DNA of 64,000 nucleotides from Rufibacter immobilis (GCF_003721565.1 NZ_RJJE01000003.1:62001-126000), one strand, 5' to 3'; counted from the first letter of the stretch, positions 42,112 through 51,523 are shown. Notes: generated by a model not told the origin, from the letters alone. Made by a program: numbers and translations.

Positions 42112-43392
42112 TTACCTCACCGGCAGGACTAACCGGAAACAGGTGCCCTGCTGCTCGGTGCTCTCTACGGTCACCTGCCCGTGGTGCGCCTCCATGATGG
42201 CCTTCACGTAACTCAACCCCAACCCGAAGCCTTTCACGTTGTGCACGTTGCCCTGCGGCACGCGGTAAAACTTGTCAAACAGAAACTTCTGGAACTCCTG
42301 CTTTATCCCGATGCCCCGGTCCCGGATGCTGATCAAAATACCCTGGTCGGTGTTCTGGGTGCTTACCTCAATCTCGGGGGCCTGGGCAGAATATTTCTCG
42401 GCGTTGTCCAGCAAACTGTAGAGGGCGTTGGCCACGTGCAAGCCATCGGCGTGGATGAGGGGATTGGTAGCTTGCAGGTCTAATCTTAAATGGCCGGCGC
42501 GTTGCTGCAGCCGCGGGGTCAGGTTCTGACCGGTCTCCTCCAGCAGCGCGTGCAGGTCAATGGTTTCTTTCTTCAGCGCCAGTTCCTGCCGTTCCAGAGT
42601 GGCCATCTGCAGCACCCGCTCCACCTGCGCCCGCAAGCGCTCGTTCTCGGAATAAATGAGGTCATGGTAGCGGGTCAACCGGTCCGGGGAAAGCGTCTCG
42701 GAGCGTTTGCGGAGCACCTCGCTGGCCAACCCGATGTTGGTGATGGGCGTCTGCAGTTCGTGGGTGAGGTTGTTGATGAAATCGGTTTTGAGCTCAGCCA
42801 GACGTTTCTCGCGCAGAATCTGGAACATGGTGTACGCGAAGAACAGCACCACCAGCAGCAGCGCGCCGGTTGAATACCACCAGAACTCCATCTCCTTCAG
42901 GATAAACGACGTCTTGCCCGGAAACACCACCGCCAGGTTATACATCGGCACCGCTCCCGCTACTTCATGCCGAATCACCGGGGCTTTGTCCGTGGCGAGT
43001 TGCCGCTGCGGAGCCGCGATGTACTTCCCAAACATGAGCGTGTCATCCAGGCTGTTGTAGAGGCCAAACTCGTAACGGTCGTGCAGCTGGCGCTTGGCCA
43101 GTTCCTGCTGCAACAACTGACTCGCCAGGGCAGGGTCTACGTCGGCATTCAGCTCGGCCACGAAGAAATTGGAGGCCACCTGCTGCACCGGCTCCGCCGA
43201 AGTAAGGTTTTCCTTTCCGGCCTTGGTCAGCAACTGGTCAGAGACGCTGGTCAGCGCCACCTGCACGCTGTGGTTGAAGGCGCGTTCCTGGGCATTGTAG
43301 GCTTTGTTCAGCCACACCAACTGCACACTCAGCAGCGCCACCAGTGCCACGCACGCCAGCACCAAAATCCTTTGAATCTTTTGACGGCTCAT
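42112..43392 (-). CDS. Membrane sensor histidine kinase
   Basis: 426 aa. Two membrane helices (about 9-28 and 170-190) enclose a periplasmic sensing region. The HisKA domain has the phospho-acceptor His in FINNLTHELQTPITN, and the HATPase has DNAEKYS (N box), DRGIGI and GFGLGLSYVK. No HAMP domain is obvious. It is divergent from the GT117 gene. The response regulator expected next to it is found two genes further on (38818). Confidence 0.94.
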   Translation of the reverse strand: MSRQKIQRILVLACVALVALLSVQLVWLNKAYNAQERAFNHSVQVALTSVSDQLLTKAGKENLTSAEPVQQVASNFFVAELNADVDPALASQLLQQELAKRQLHDRYEFGLYNSLDDTLMFGKYIAAPQRQLATDKAPVIRHEVAGAVPMYNLAVVFPGKTSFILKEMEFWWYSTGALLLVVLFFAYTMFQILREKRLAELKTDFINNLTHELQTPITNIGLASEVLRKRSETLSPDRLTRYHDLIYSENERLRAQVERVLQMATLERQELALKKETIDLHALLEETGQNLTPRLQQRAGHLRLDLQATNPLIHADGLHVANALYSLLDNAEKYSAQAPEIEVSTQNTDQGILISIRDRGIGIKQEFQKFLFDKFYRVPQGNVHNVKGFGLGLSYVKAIMEAHHGQVTVESTEQQGTCFRLVLPVR

Positions 43393-43490
43393 GGGGCTAA
43401 AGTACAGAATTTCTGCGTGCTTCCCGGGTCATTAACATCTCATTAACATCTTTTTACAAACCGTTAACCAGAGTGCGTTGCCCCAGCCGA

Positions 43491-43498
43491 TAAGTTTG
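43491..43498 (+). promoter_or_regulatory. Candidate -7 box of the GT117 gene
   Basis: TAAGTTTG fits TAnnTTTG and lies 23 bp before the ATG. No TTTG at the expected -33 distance. Confidence 0.42.
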
Positions 43499-43521
43499 CA
43501 CCAGACTTACTTCTGCTACCT

Positions 43522-46500
43522 ATGGCCCTCAAAATCAGCCCAACTCAGTCGCCTAAACCTGTCATTTTGCCCATTGCTCCCCTCCTCTTCACCAGACGGC
43601 AGTTCATTCCTCTGTTAGCGGGCATTGGCGTCATTGCCCTGGGTTTCCTCTTGATGGCCACGGATAGCACCCCGCACGGCTACGGCTTTCTGGGGCTCAC
43701 GCTGGGTCCGGCACTGGTGGTGTTGGGCTTGCTGGTGCCGTTTTGGGCCATTTTCAGGAAAAACAGCCCGGAAACGCAAACCCCAGCTCTTCTGCCCGCC
43801 TGGCGGGTGTACCGGCGGAGCAACACGCTGTTGGGCTGGGGCACGGCCTTCATGGCGCTGGCGGTGTACGTGCGCACGCTGGAGCCCAGCACCAGTTTCT
43901 GGGATACCGGCGAGTTCATTGCCGCAGCCTATAAACTGCAGGTTCCGCATCCGCCGGGGGCGCCGCTGTTCCTGCTCATCGGGCGGCTGTTCACGCTGTT
44001 GAGCTTCGGCGATGCCACCCAAGTGGCCTGGTGCATGAACTTCCTCTCGGCGCTGAGCAGTGCGGGCACGGTGCTGTTTCTGTTCTGGAGCATCACACTG
44101 CTGGCCCAGCGCCTGCTTCCGCTTTCGGCCGAAGGCCCTACCTTCCACCAACGCCTGCTGCTGCTCAGTAGCGGGGCCGTGGGGGCGCTGGGCTTCGCGT
44201 TCACTGATTCGTTCTGGTTTAGCGCGGTAGAGGCCGAGGTGTACGGCATGTCTTCTTTTTTCACGGCGGCGGTGGTATGGGCGGCGCTGAGGTGGCAAGC
44301 CGAGGCAGACCAACCCGAGGCGAACCGCTGGCTGCTGTTCCTGGCGTACCTGGTGGGTTTGTCTATTGGGGTGCACCTGCTCAACCTGGTGGCTATACCG
44401 GCCATTGCCCTGCTGGTGTACCTGCGCCGCCGCACACCTTCCAAATGGGGCATTATAGCGGCTTTAGCCGTGGGCGCGGCCATTGTGCTGGCCGTGATGG
44501 AAGGCGTTATTACCGGTTTGCCCTCCGTAGCCGGGGCGTTTGAAGTATTCTTCGTGAACAGCCTGGGCTTGCCTTACGGGGGCGGGGCCGTTATTTTTCT
44601 GGTGCTTCTGGTGGCCGGGCTGGTCTACGGGCTGCGCTGGGCGAAGAGAACCGGAAAGGTGCTGTGGCACCAGGCGCTGGTGGCGGTGGTGCTGGTACTG
44701 GTGGGCTACTCCTCTTACCTTATGGTGCCTATCCGGAGCGGCTACAACCCGCCCATTGACGAGAACAACCCCGAGAACATCCTCAGCTTTGTGAGTTACC
44801 TCAAGCGCGAACAATACGGCAGCCGGCCGCTGCTGTACGGGCCGCAGTTTCAGGGGCAGGCGCAGCGTTTTGACCAAGCCGGGTCCATTTACGCGCCCAA
44901 AAACCGCAGATACGAGGCAGTAGATGCCAAATACGATCCGGTGTACGCTGACCAGGACAAGTCGCTGCTGCCCCGCCTGTACTCCGACCAGCCCGTGCAT
45001 TTGCGGGCTTACCAGCACTGGGTGAACGTGCAGGCGGGGCAGAAACCCACTTTTGGGCAGAACCTGAGTTTTCTGTGGCACTACCAGCTGGGACACATGT
45101 ACTGGCGGTACTTCGGGTGGAATTTCATTGGCCGGGAGCATGACACGCAGCACGCCGGGGTGCTCTGGCCCTGGGAACGGAAGCACGATGTGCCCGCGCC
45201 GCTCTCCTCCAGCAAAGCCCGGAACCAGTTTTTCCTGCTGCCGCTGCTACTGGGCGTTTCGGGGCTGTTTTTCCAATTTAGGCGCCAAACCAGCGATGCC
45301 TGGACCGTAGCCCTGCTGTTCTTTTTCACAGGCATCGCCATTGTGCTGTACCTGAACCAGCCGCCCGTAGAACCCCGCGAACGCGACTACACCTTTGCCG
45401 GGTCATACTACGCCTTCAGCCTCTGGATGGGCCTTGGGGTCCTGGCTTTGGCCGAAGGGTTACGGAAACTCCTGAAACAGGCAGCGCCGGCCACGGGCTT
45501 GGCAATTGGGCTTTCGGTTCTGGTGCCGGTCCTCATTCTGGCCGAAGGCTATGACGACCATGACCGCTCCGGCCGGTCCCACGCCCTTGATTCGGCGAAG
45601 AACCTGCTGAGCTCCGTGGCCCCCAACGCCATTCTGTTCACCAACGGCGACAACGACACCTTCCCGCTGTGGTACGCGCAGGAGGTGGAAGGTTTCAGGA
45701 CCGATGTGCGCGTGCTGGTCATGACCTACCTCAACACCGATTGGTACCTTGAGCAAGCCAAACGACAGGTAAACGCTTCGGCCGCCTTGCCTTCCACACT
45801 GGAAATGCCGCACTATGCCTACAGCACGAACAATTACCTGCCCTACGTGCCCAACCCCAGCGTGCAGGACAGCGGCATGGACCTGAACCAGTACCTGCAC
45901 CTGCTCCAACAGCGCCACCCGGCCCTTCAGGTACAGACCCAGGACGGCCGAACCCTCAGCATCTTGCCCACCAAAAAGCTACAGTTGCAGGTGCATAGAA
46001 ACGCGGTGCTGCAAAACCGGACGGTAGCTCAGGAAAGGGCCACCCAGGTGCCAGATGTAATGCAGTGGGAACTACAGGCCGAGGCCCTGGAAAAGAAACA
46101 CCTGTTCCTGCTGGATATCATGGCCTCTAACCAGTGGCGGCGCCCCATTTATTTCGCCTCTACCGGCAGCGAAACGGCCGAGCTGGGTCTGCAACCGTTC
46201 CTGCAACTGGAGGGCATGGCCTTGCGCCTGACACCCGCCCGCAACCCAGACCCCGAGAGCGAAGCCTTCGTGGACCGCGTGCGCACCTACCGCAACCTCA
46301 TGCAGCAGTTCCGGTTCACCGGCCTTTCCAAGCCAGACAATTATTATGAGGAGAATTTTGTGAACCAGATAGTGCCCGTTTACCGCCGTAACTTCGCAGC
46401 CTTGGCCCTGGCGTATCTGCACCACGGCGAGCCCGAAAACGCCCGCAAAGTGCTCCAGAAATGCTTACGGATCCTGCCAGACGCCGGGGCACCGCACAAC

Positions 46501-46770
46501 TTTGAGAGTGTGGCCTTGGTGTGGCCGTTGGCGCAGGCGGGCATGCAAAAGGAAGCCCAGGAACTCGCCCAACTGCTGGGCCAGCGCTTTGACCAACTCC
46601 TGACTTACTACCAAACCCAGCCGGCTTATGATGATCGGGAAAAGCAACTGAACCTGTACGGCCTGCAAAACCTGGTACAGGCCACCCACGCGGCCAACCT
46701 GCCACAAGCCAAAGGACTGGAGGAGAAATTCAGGCGGCACTACGCCGCGCTGCGGGGAGAAGGAAAATGA
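43522..46770 (+). CDS. Glycosyltransferase family 117 / DUF2723 membrane protein
   Basis: 1082 aa. A hydrophobic N-terminal region (20-75), then the DUF2723 signature YVRTLEPSTSFWDTGEFIAAAYKLQVPHPPGAPLF (Asp/Glu residues of a GT-C first loop) and ten or more membrane helices to about residue 640; a soluble C-terminal part carries TNGDNDTFPLWYAQEVEG and TPR-like helices at the end. GT117 (TMEM260-like) proteins transfer mannose to serine or threonine of exported proteins. Two segments of the reading frame (residues about 72-86 and 578-590) look derived from the genome's palindromic repeat. Monocistronic. Confidence 0.9.
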   Translation: MALKISPTQSPKPVILPIAPLLFTRRQFIPLLAGIGVIALGFLLMATDSTPHGYGFLGLTLGPALVVLGLLVPFWAIFRKNSPETQTPALLPAWRVYRRSNTLLGWGTAFMALAVYVRTLEPSTSFWDTGEFIAAAYKLQVPHPPGAPLFLLIGRLFTLLSFGDATQVAWCMNFLSALSSAGTVLFLFWSITLLAQRLLPLSAEGPTFHQRLLLLSSGAVGALGFAFTDSFWFSAVEAEVYGMSSFFTAAVVWAALRWQAEADQPEANRWLLFLAYLVGLSIGVHLLNLVAIPAIALLVYLRRRTPSKWGIIAALAVGAAIVLAVMEGVITGLPSVAGAFEVFFVNSLGLPYGGGAVIFLVLLVAGLVYGLRWAKRTGKVLWHQALVAVVLVLVGYSSYLMVPIRSGYNPPIDENNPENILSFVSYLKREQYGSRPLLYGPQFQGQAQRFDQAGSIYAPKNRRYEAVDAKYDPVYADQDKSLLPRLYSDQPVHLRAYQHWVNVQAGQKPTFGQNLSFLWHYQLGHMYWRYFGWNFIGREHDTQHAGVLWPWERKHDVPAPLSSSKARNQFFLLPLLLGVSGLFFQFRRQTSDAWTVALLFFFTGIAIVLYLNQPPVEPRERDYTFAGSYYAFSLWMGLGVLALAEGLRKLLKQAAPATGLAIGLSVLVPVLILAEGYDDHDRSGRSHALDSAKNLLSSVAPNAILFTNGDNDTFPLWYAQEVEGFRTDVRVLVMTYLNTDWYLEQAKRQVNASAALPSTLEMPHYAYSTNNYLPYVPNPSVQDSGMDLNQYLHLLQQRHPALQVQTQDGRTLSILPTKKLQLQVHRNAVLQNRTVAQERATQVPDVMQWELQAEALEKKHLFLLDIMASNQWRRPIYFASTGSETAELGLQPFLQLEGMALRLTPARNPDPESEAFVDRVRTYRNLMQQFRFTGLSKPDNYYEENFVNQIVPVYRRNFAALALAYLHHGEPENARKVLQKCLRILPDAGAPHNFESVALVWPLAQAGMQKEAQELAQLLGQRFDQLLTYYQTQPAYDDREKQLNLYGLQNLVQATHAANLPQAKGLEEKFRRHYAALRGEGK
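43738..43778. repeat. Palindromic repeat copy 21, inside the GT117 reading frame
   Basis: CCGTTTTGGGCCATTTTC then AGGAAAAACAGCCCGGAAACG. It encodes FWAIFRKNSPET; the usual TAA of the right arm is GAA here, keeping the frame open. Confidence 0.65.
45254..45291. repeat. Palindromic repeat copy 22, inside the GT117 reading frame
   Basis: Left arm GCGTTTCGGGGCTGTTTTTC differs from the core by one base. The right arm CAATTTAGGCGCCAAACC has decayed. It encodes VSGLFFQFRRQT. Confidence 0.6.
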
Positions 46771-46779
46771 TGTGACGCC

Positions 46780-47421
46780 CTAAAAAGGAATCTGCAGGGC
46801 CTGCAGCAGACGGTCCTCCAACTCGGGGAGTTGGCAGAAACCGCGGGAGATAAGGCGGGGGCCGCTGGCATGGTCTAGGTACACACTGGGCAGCGTGCTC
46901 ACTCCCAGGCGCTCCACCAATTCAAACTCCTGCTGCGTCTGCTGGTAGATTTCCTCGGTTTCAAAAACGGCCAGGAACAGGTTCTCCGTGATCCCGAACG
47001 GCTGCACCACCTTCACCAGCACCTCGGTTTGGCTAATGTCCAGCCCATCGGCGTAAAACGCTGAGTGCAGCGCGCGCAGTACCTCCAGGATTAAGCCTGG
47101 CCGCAAGTGGCGCACCGTGAGCAGGGCGCGGCAGGCCGGCTCAGTGTTGTACACCGCCTGGGGCTGCAGAAAGAAGCCGTAGTCAAAGGGTAACTGTGAT
47201 TTTTCCTGGGCCCGGTGCCAGCTCACAGCCAGCTTGTCCTTGTCTGAAGAAGTCAGAGGCTCCTGGGCGTACGGCCGCAAACCACCCACCAGCACCTGCA
47301 CCGAAATCCGCCCGAACCAAAGCGCCTTCAGCCTCCTCACGATGGGCGTAAACCCGTAGCACCAGGCGCACATTGGATCAGTAACGTACATCAGAACAGG
47401 GTTTTCGGGCAGCTTTTGCAT
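46780..47421 (-). CDS. DsbA/FrnE-like thioredoxin-fold protein
   Basis: 213 aa from the ATG at 47421. DPMCAWCYGF carries a CxxC site (Cys18, Cys21) at the start of a thioredoxin fold with a helical insertion (70-160), and GVSTLPSVYLD has the cis-Pro. No signal peptide, so it is probably cytosolic like FrnE-type oxidoreductases. It converges on the GT117 gene. A palindromic repeat lies upstream. Confidence 0.88.
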   Translation of the reverse strand: MQKLPENPVLMYVTDPMCAWCYGFTPIVRRLKALWFGRISVQVLVGGLRPYAQEPLTSSDKDKLAVSWHRAQEKSQLPFDYGFFLQPQAVYNTEPACRALLTVRHLRPGLILEVLRALHSAFYADGLDISQTEVLVKVVQPFGITENLFLAVFETEEIYQQTQQEFELVERLGVSTLPSVYLDHASGPRLISRGFCQLPELEDRLLQALQIPF

Positions 47422-47519
47422 AGGCAGTTGAGTTGGGTTCTTAGCAATGTACCGCAAAAGAAAGGAGAAAGGTTTGTATTTGGGAGTAAAATCCAAAATA
47501 ACTGCCGCCAAGCTGCTTT

Positions 47520-47559
47520 GCGTTTAGGGGCTGTTTTTGGAAAAAGAGCCCCTAAACGG
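47520..47559. repeat. Palindromic repeat copy 23 (intact)
   Basis: GCGTTTAGGGGCTGTTTTT / AAAAAGAGCCCCTAAACGG. It ends one base before the stop codon of the SDR remnant. Confidence 0.95.
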
Positions 47560-48191
47560 CTATTCGTGGTAAATCATTTTCACGGTCATGCCGCCGTCTA
47601 TGGTGAGGCTCTGGCCCGTGATCAACCCGGACTGATGGCATTGACCCTGATGCGCTGCGGCCCCAAACTCACCGCCAACGAATGCGTGAGCGCCTCCAGC
47701 CCACCCTTGGAGGCCGAGTACCCGAACGTATCTGGTTCAGACATGAAGGCGCGGGTTGAGGTAATGTTCAGGATAGCCGGGTACTGGGCTTTCTCCAGCA
47801 AGGGCAACGCGTACTTGGCGCACAGGAACGGTCCGCGCAGGTTCACGCCCAGCACCTGGTCAAACTCTGCCGTGGGTAACGCGTGCAGCGGCTTGCGGGC
47901 TGGGGAGGCAATGCCAGCGTTGTTGATGAGTACATCCAACTTCCCGTACTGTTCGGCCACCTGCCGGAAAAGCGCTTGCACCTGCGGCTCCTGGCGTACG
48001 TCACAGGCCACAAAGTGCGCTTTCAGGTATTGGCTGTCCAGCCAGGTCAGGGCATCGGCGCCCGCCTCGGGGTCCAGATCGGTGAGGATGACCTGGGCGC
48101 CTTCGCGGGCAAACGCCTGGGCCATGCCCCGCCCAATGCCTTGGGCACCTCCGGTAATCAGGATAACTCTTGATGTATAGTAGGGATTCAT
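47560..48191 (-). pseudogene. SDR family oxidoreductase with internal deletion
   Basis: From the ATG at 48191 there is a normal short-chain dehydrogenase: Rossmann motif TGGAQGIGRG, DxD, NNAGIA, catalytic Ser in ITST and YSASKGG (Tyr/Lys). It continues to RVNAISPG and then stops at a TGA (47622-47624). Directly after this, in another frame, follows LITGQSLTIDGGMTVKMIYHE, the normal SDR C-terminus. In full-length relatives about 45 residues lie between SPG and ITGQ. A deletion of roughly 130 bp thus removed the substrate-loop region and shifted the frame. The catalytic residues remain, but the fold should be incomplete. Confidence 0.8.
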
Positions 48192-48340
48192 TTTGTCTTG
48201 GGTTTCTCTGGTGTATTCGGGGAAAGCGCAAAGGAAGTTGGGCTTTGGCAGAAGCTCAATGGCGCGGAAAGACTTACTTTTTCCAGACGGTTCCGTTAAA
48301 GAAAGCAAATACCGCGCAACGCTTCACTTAAGATAAACCT

Positions 48341-49960
48341 ATGAAAACAGACTCAATCTGGCGGCAAGACGCCGATCAAACCTTCTACCCCACCTTACAA
48401 ACGGAGATGGAGACCGATGTCGTGATTATCGGGGGCGGCATCACCGGCATGACCGCCGCGCATCTGCTGGCCACGGCGGGCAAACGGGTGGTGGTTCTGG
48501 AAGCCCTGAAGGTAGCCGAAAGCACCACCGGGTACTCCACCGGAAACCTGTACGCGCCCGTGGGCTCCTACCTCAACGTGCTGGAAAAGAAGTACGACCC
48601 TGAAACGGTGAAGGCTCTGGTAGCCTCCCGCAGCGCGGCCATTGACCAGATTGAGCGCCTGACCCAGCAGTTCGGGATTGACTGTCATTTCAAGCGCATC
48701 CCGTTTTACCTGCTCACCGAGCACGAGGCAGAAGACGCCTTCATCCGCGCCGAGACGGAGACCGCCCAGGCGGCGGGTTTGCCCGCTTATCTGGACGAAA
48801 GCAAATCGGCGCTGCCTTTCCCCATCAGTTCGGCTATGCGGGTAGAAAACCAGGCGCAGTTTAACCCCATGGCATACGTCAAAGGCCTGGCCGCCCACAC
48901 CGCGGGGCCCAACTGCCAGATTTTTGAGAATTCACAGGTCACGTATGTGGAGGAAGGCTCGCCCAATGTGGTGCACACCGAGCACGGGAAAGTACGCGCC
49001 AAACAGGTCATCCACGCCACCCACACACCCAAGGGCATCTGGTTCCTGCACACGCTGCTGGGGCCCTACCGCGAGTACGCGCTGGCAGTGTCATTGAACT
49101 CGCCCTACCCCGAGGGCACCTTCTGGGATTTCCACGCCATGCACCACCACTCCATGCGCACCTACGTGAACGATGCCGGGGAGCCGTTTCTGCTCATTCT
49201 GGGCGAACCACACAAAGTGGGGCACCAAGAAGACAACGAAGCCTCTTTCCGGAAACTGGAGGAGTTCGCGCGCGAGCGGTTTGATGTGAAGAATGTGGAA
49301 TACCGCTGGGCCGCCCAACATTACAAACCCGCCGACAGTCTGCCGTACATTGGCCGCCGGGACAAAAACTCAGAGATTTACGTGGGCACCGGTTACGAGG
49401 CCGATGGCCTCACCTTCGGGACTCTGGCGGGCATGATCATCAGCGACCTCATTCTGGGCAAGGAAAACCAGTGGGCCGAGATGTACTCCCCTACCCGCCA
49501 TAACCCCAAGAAAGCGGCTGGCAAGTTTATCAAGGAAAACGTAGACGTGATGGCCCAATACCTCAAAGACCTGCCGTACCGCAGCCAGGTAGAGGAACTA
49601 GCCGATATTAAGCCGGGCGACGGGAAGAACATTGAGATGGACGGCAAGAACTACGGCGCGTACCGCGATGATACCGGCAAACTGCACGTGGTGTCGGCGG
49701 TGTGTACGCACATGGCCTGCCTGGTGCATTTCAACAAAGCCGAGAAAAGCTGGGATTGCCCCTGCCACGGCAGCCGCTTCGGGGTAGACGGAAAGGTGCT
49801 GGAAGGCCCGGCTTATCTTGACCTCTCCAGAATGGAAGACAAACCCGCTTCTACCAATCGGTACAAAAAGATCACCTCGGCTTTTTTCTTTGCCGCATCT
49901 GCCTTGGTTGGTGCATACTTTTTAAGAAAGGCGCTCTGGGAGAAAGGCCCAGTTCAGTAG
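48341..49960 (+). CDS. FAD-dependent oxidoreductase with C-terminal Rieske domain
   Basis: 539 aa. N-terminal FAD-binding motif VVIIGGGITGMTAAHLL (about 27-43) of the DAO/glycine oxidase type, and a second FAD segment near YIGRRDKNSEIYVGTGYEADG. Residues 440-510 are a Rieske 2Fe-2S domain: CTHMACLVHF and CPCHGSRF provide two Cys and two His. The C-terminus ends with a hydrophobic helix (FFFAASALVGAYFL), which may anchor it in the membrane. Such fusions are common in Bacteroidota; substrate unknown. It is divergent from the SDR remnant. Confidence 0.92.
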   Translation: MKTDSIWRQDADQTFYPTLQTEMETDVVIIGGGITGMTAAHLLATAGKRVVVLEALKVAESTTGYSTGNLYAPVGSYLNVLEKKYDPETVKALVASRSAAIDQIERLTQQFGIDCHFKRIPFYLLTEHEAEDAFIRAETETAQAAGLPAYLDESKSALPFPISSAMRVENQAQFNPMAYVKGLAAHTAGPNCQIFENSQVTYVEEGSPNVVHTEHGKVRAKQVIHATHTPKGIWFLHTLLGPYREYALAVSLNSPYPEGTFWDFHAMHHHSMRTYVNDAGEPFLLILGEPHKVGHQEDNEASFRKLEEFARERFDVKNVEYRWAAQHYKPADSLPYIGRRDKNSEIYVGTGYEADGLTFGTLAGMIISDLILGKENQWAEMYSPTRHNPKKAAGKFIKENVDVMAQYLKDLPYRSQVEELADIKPGDGKNIEMDGKNYGAYRDDTGKLHVVSAVCTHMACLVHFNKAEKSWDCPCHGSRFGVDGKVLEGPAYLDLSRMEDKPASTNRYKKITSAFFFAASALVGAYFLRKALWEKGPVQ

Positions 49961-50276
49961 CACAGTAAACCACAGAGAAACAAGTCCATACCTAAACTGT
50001 TTAGCAGAGGAACTCAGGTGCCACCCTTGGTCTTTCATATATTTAGAGGAAATACTAGACCGAGGGTGGCACTAATACCGTAGTAGTAGCGTTGTACAAA
50101 TACGATTACCTCCTATCTGTCGCCACCGGAAACTGCACCTTTGTGTATATTCAGATAGATCACCATTCTTCAAGAGCAGTTTCCAATTCTTTCCTCCTTT
50201 CTGATTTGTTTTTGCAGCGCTTGAGGCACTGGGATAACCACATCAAGAAGTTTATTCCAGTTTTTATCAAGCACAC
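49961..50276. other. Interval with long inverted repeat
   Basis: No gene seen. GTGCCACCCTTGGTCT (50018-50033) pairs with AGACCGAGGGTGGCAC (50057-50072) with one G-T pair, loop 23 nt. There is no T run, so it is not a standard terminator. The rest probably holds the desaturase promoter, which I could not place. Confidence 0.6.
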
Positions 50277-51464
50277 ATGTCACAAAAATTAAAATTCATC
50301 AATACCAATCAGTCTGCGTTCTTCGGCACAGCCCGAAAAAACGTAGATGCTTATTTCCAGGAACACGGGCTCTCTAAACACGCCAACACTTTCATGTGGA
50401 TCAAGACTGCTTTCTTTCTGGCGGGCTTCTTCTCCCTTTACTTTCTGATTCTCTCCGGCTGGTTTGGCATGGGGGTAATGGTAGGCTTAACCTTGGCCCT
50501 GGGCGCCTTTGCGGCGTTCATTGGCTTTAATATCTGCCATGATGCCATACACGGTTCCTTCTCCAAGAGCAGCAAGGTAAACAAAGGCCTTAGCTACCTC
50601 TTTTACCTCATTGGGGCAAATCCTTATCTGTGGGGTATCTCACACAATGTGGTGCACCATACCTACACCAACATACCCGGCCACGACGAAGACATTGAAG
50701 TAGCTCCAGGCCTTATTAGGTTAGATGAAAGCGAGAAGGTTAATAAAGTGCAGCGTTTCCAGCACGTATATGCCTTCTGGCTGTACGGCTTAGCCTCGCT
50801 GTCTTGGGCGCTGCGGAAAGACTACGTGAAATTCTTCCAGAAGCAGATTGGCCAGCACCGTAACCAACACCCTAAACGGGAGTATTTCAACCTGTTCTTC
50901 TACAAGTTTGTCCACTACTTCGTATTTATTGGGGTGCCCCTCTTGGTACTGGATCTTGCCTGGTGGCAGGCGGCTCTTGGGTTCCTGATCATGCACCTGG
51001 CCGAAGGGGCCGTCATGGGGTTGGTATTCCAGCTGGCCCACGTGGTGGAAGGCACAGATTTTCCGGTTCCTAATGAGCAGGGCAACGTGGAAGAAGCCTG
51101 GGCAAACCACCAGATGCGCACTACCGCCAATTTCGCCCCTCAAAGCGTGGTGGCCAGTTTTCTGCTGGGCGGCCTGAACCGGCAGATAGAGCACCACTTG
51201 TTCCCTAAGGTATGCCATGTGCATTACCCGGCTATATCCAGAATTGTGAAACAAACCGCCGAGGAGTTTCATCTGCCTTATCTGGAGATTAAAAGTTTCA
51301 GGGCGGCCCTGGCCTCACATTACCGCATGCTCAGAAAGTTGGGCAAAGAAGCCTATGAGGCGCAGGCAAAAGAACCGCTAGAAGCCGGTCCAGAAAGAGA
51401 AGGCATTCTAAGCCCGCTACCCCAGGCAACTGCGCACCCGCTGGACAAACCTGTTCTGGTATAA
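50277..51464 (+). CDS. Membrane fatty acid desaturase
   Basis: 395 aa. Three histidine boxes: HDAIHG (about 85), HNVVHHT (about 122) and QIEHHLF (about 305), the last in the Q-x-x-HH form of front-end and acyl-lipid desaturases. Four membrane helices surround them. It introduces double bonds into membrane lipid acyl chains using di-iron and oxygen. The C-terminal 35 residues are Pro/Glu-rich. The gene ends inside a bidirectional terminator shared with the next, converging gene. Confidence 0.93.
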   Translation: MSQKLKFINTNQSAFFGTARKNVDAYFQEHGLSKHANTFMWIKTAFFLAGFFSLYFLILSGWFGMGVMVGLTLALGAFAAFIGFNICHDAIHGSFSKSSKVNKGLSYLFYLIGANPYLWGISHNVVHHTYTNIPGHDEDIEVAPGLIRLDESEKVNKVQRFQHVYAFWLYGLASLSWALRKDYVKFFQKQIGQHRNQHPKREYFNLFFYKFVHYFVFIGVPLLVLDLAWWQAALGFLIMHLAEGAVMGLVFQLAHVVEGTDFPVPNEQGNVEEAWANHQMRTTANFAPQSVVASFLLGGLNRQIEHHLFPKVCHVHYPAISRIVKQTAEEFHLPYLEIKSFRAALASHYRMLRKLGKEAYEAQAKEPLEAGPEREGILSPLPQATAHPLDKPVLV

Positions 51465-51523
51465 ACCAACTAAAAAGGAGAAGGCCACAGATAATCCTGT
51501 GGCCTTCTCCTTTTTAGTTGGTT
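51464..51523. terminator. Bidirectional terminator overlapping both stop codons
   Basis: Perfect 27-bp arms beginning AACCAACTAAAAAGGAGAAG around ATAATC. The last base of the desaturase TAA and the stop of the converging 61-aa gene lie at its edges. Confidence 0.9.
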
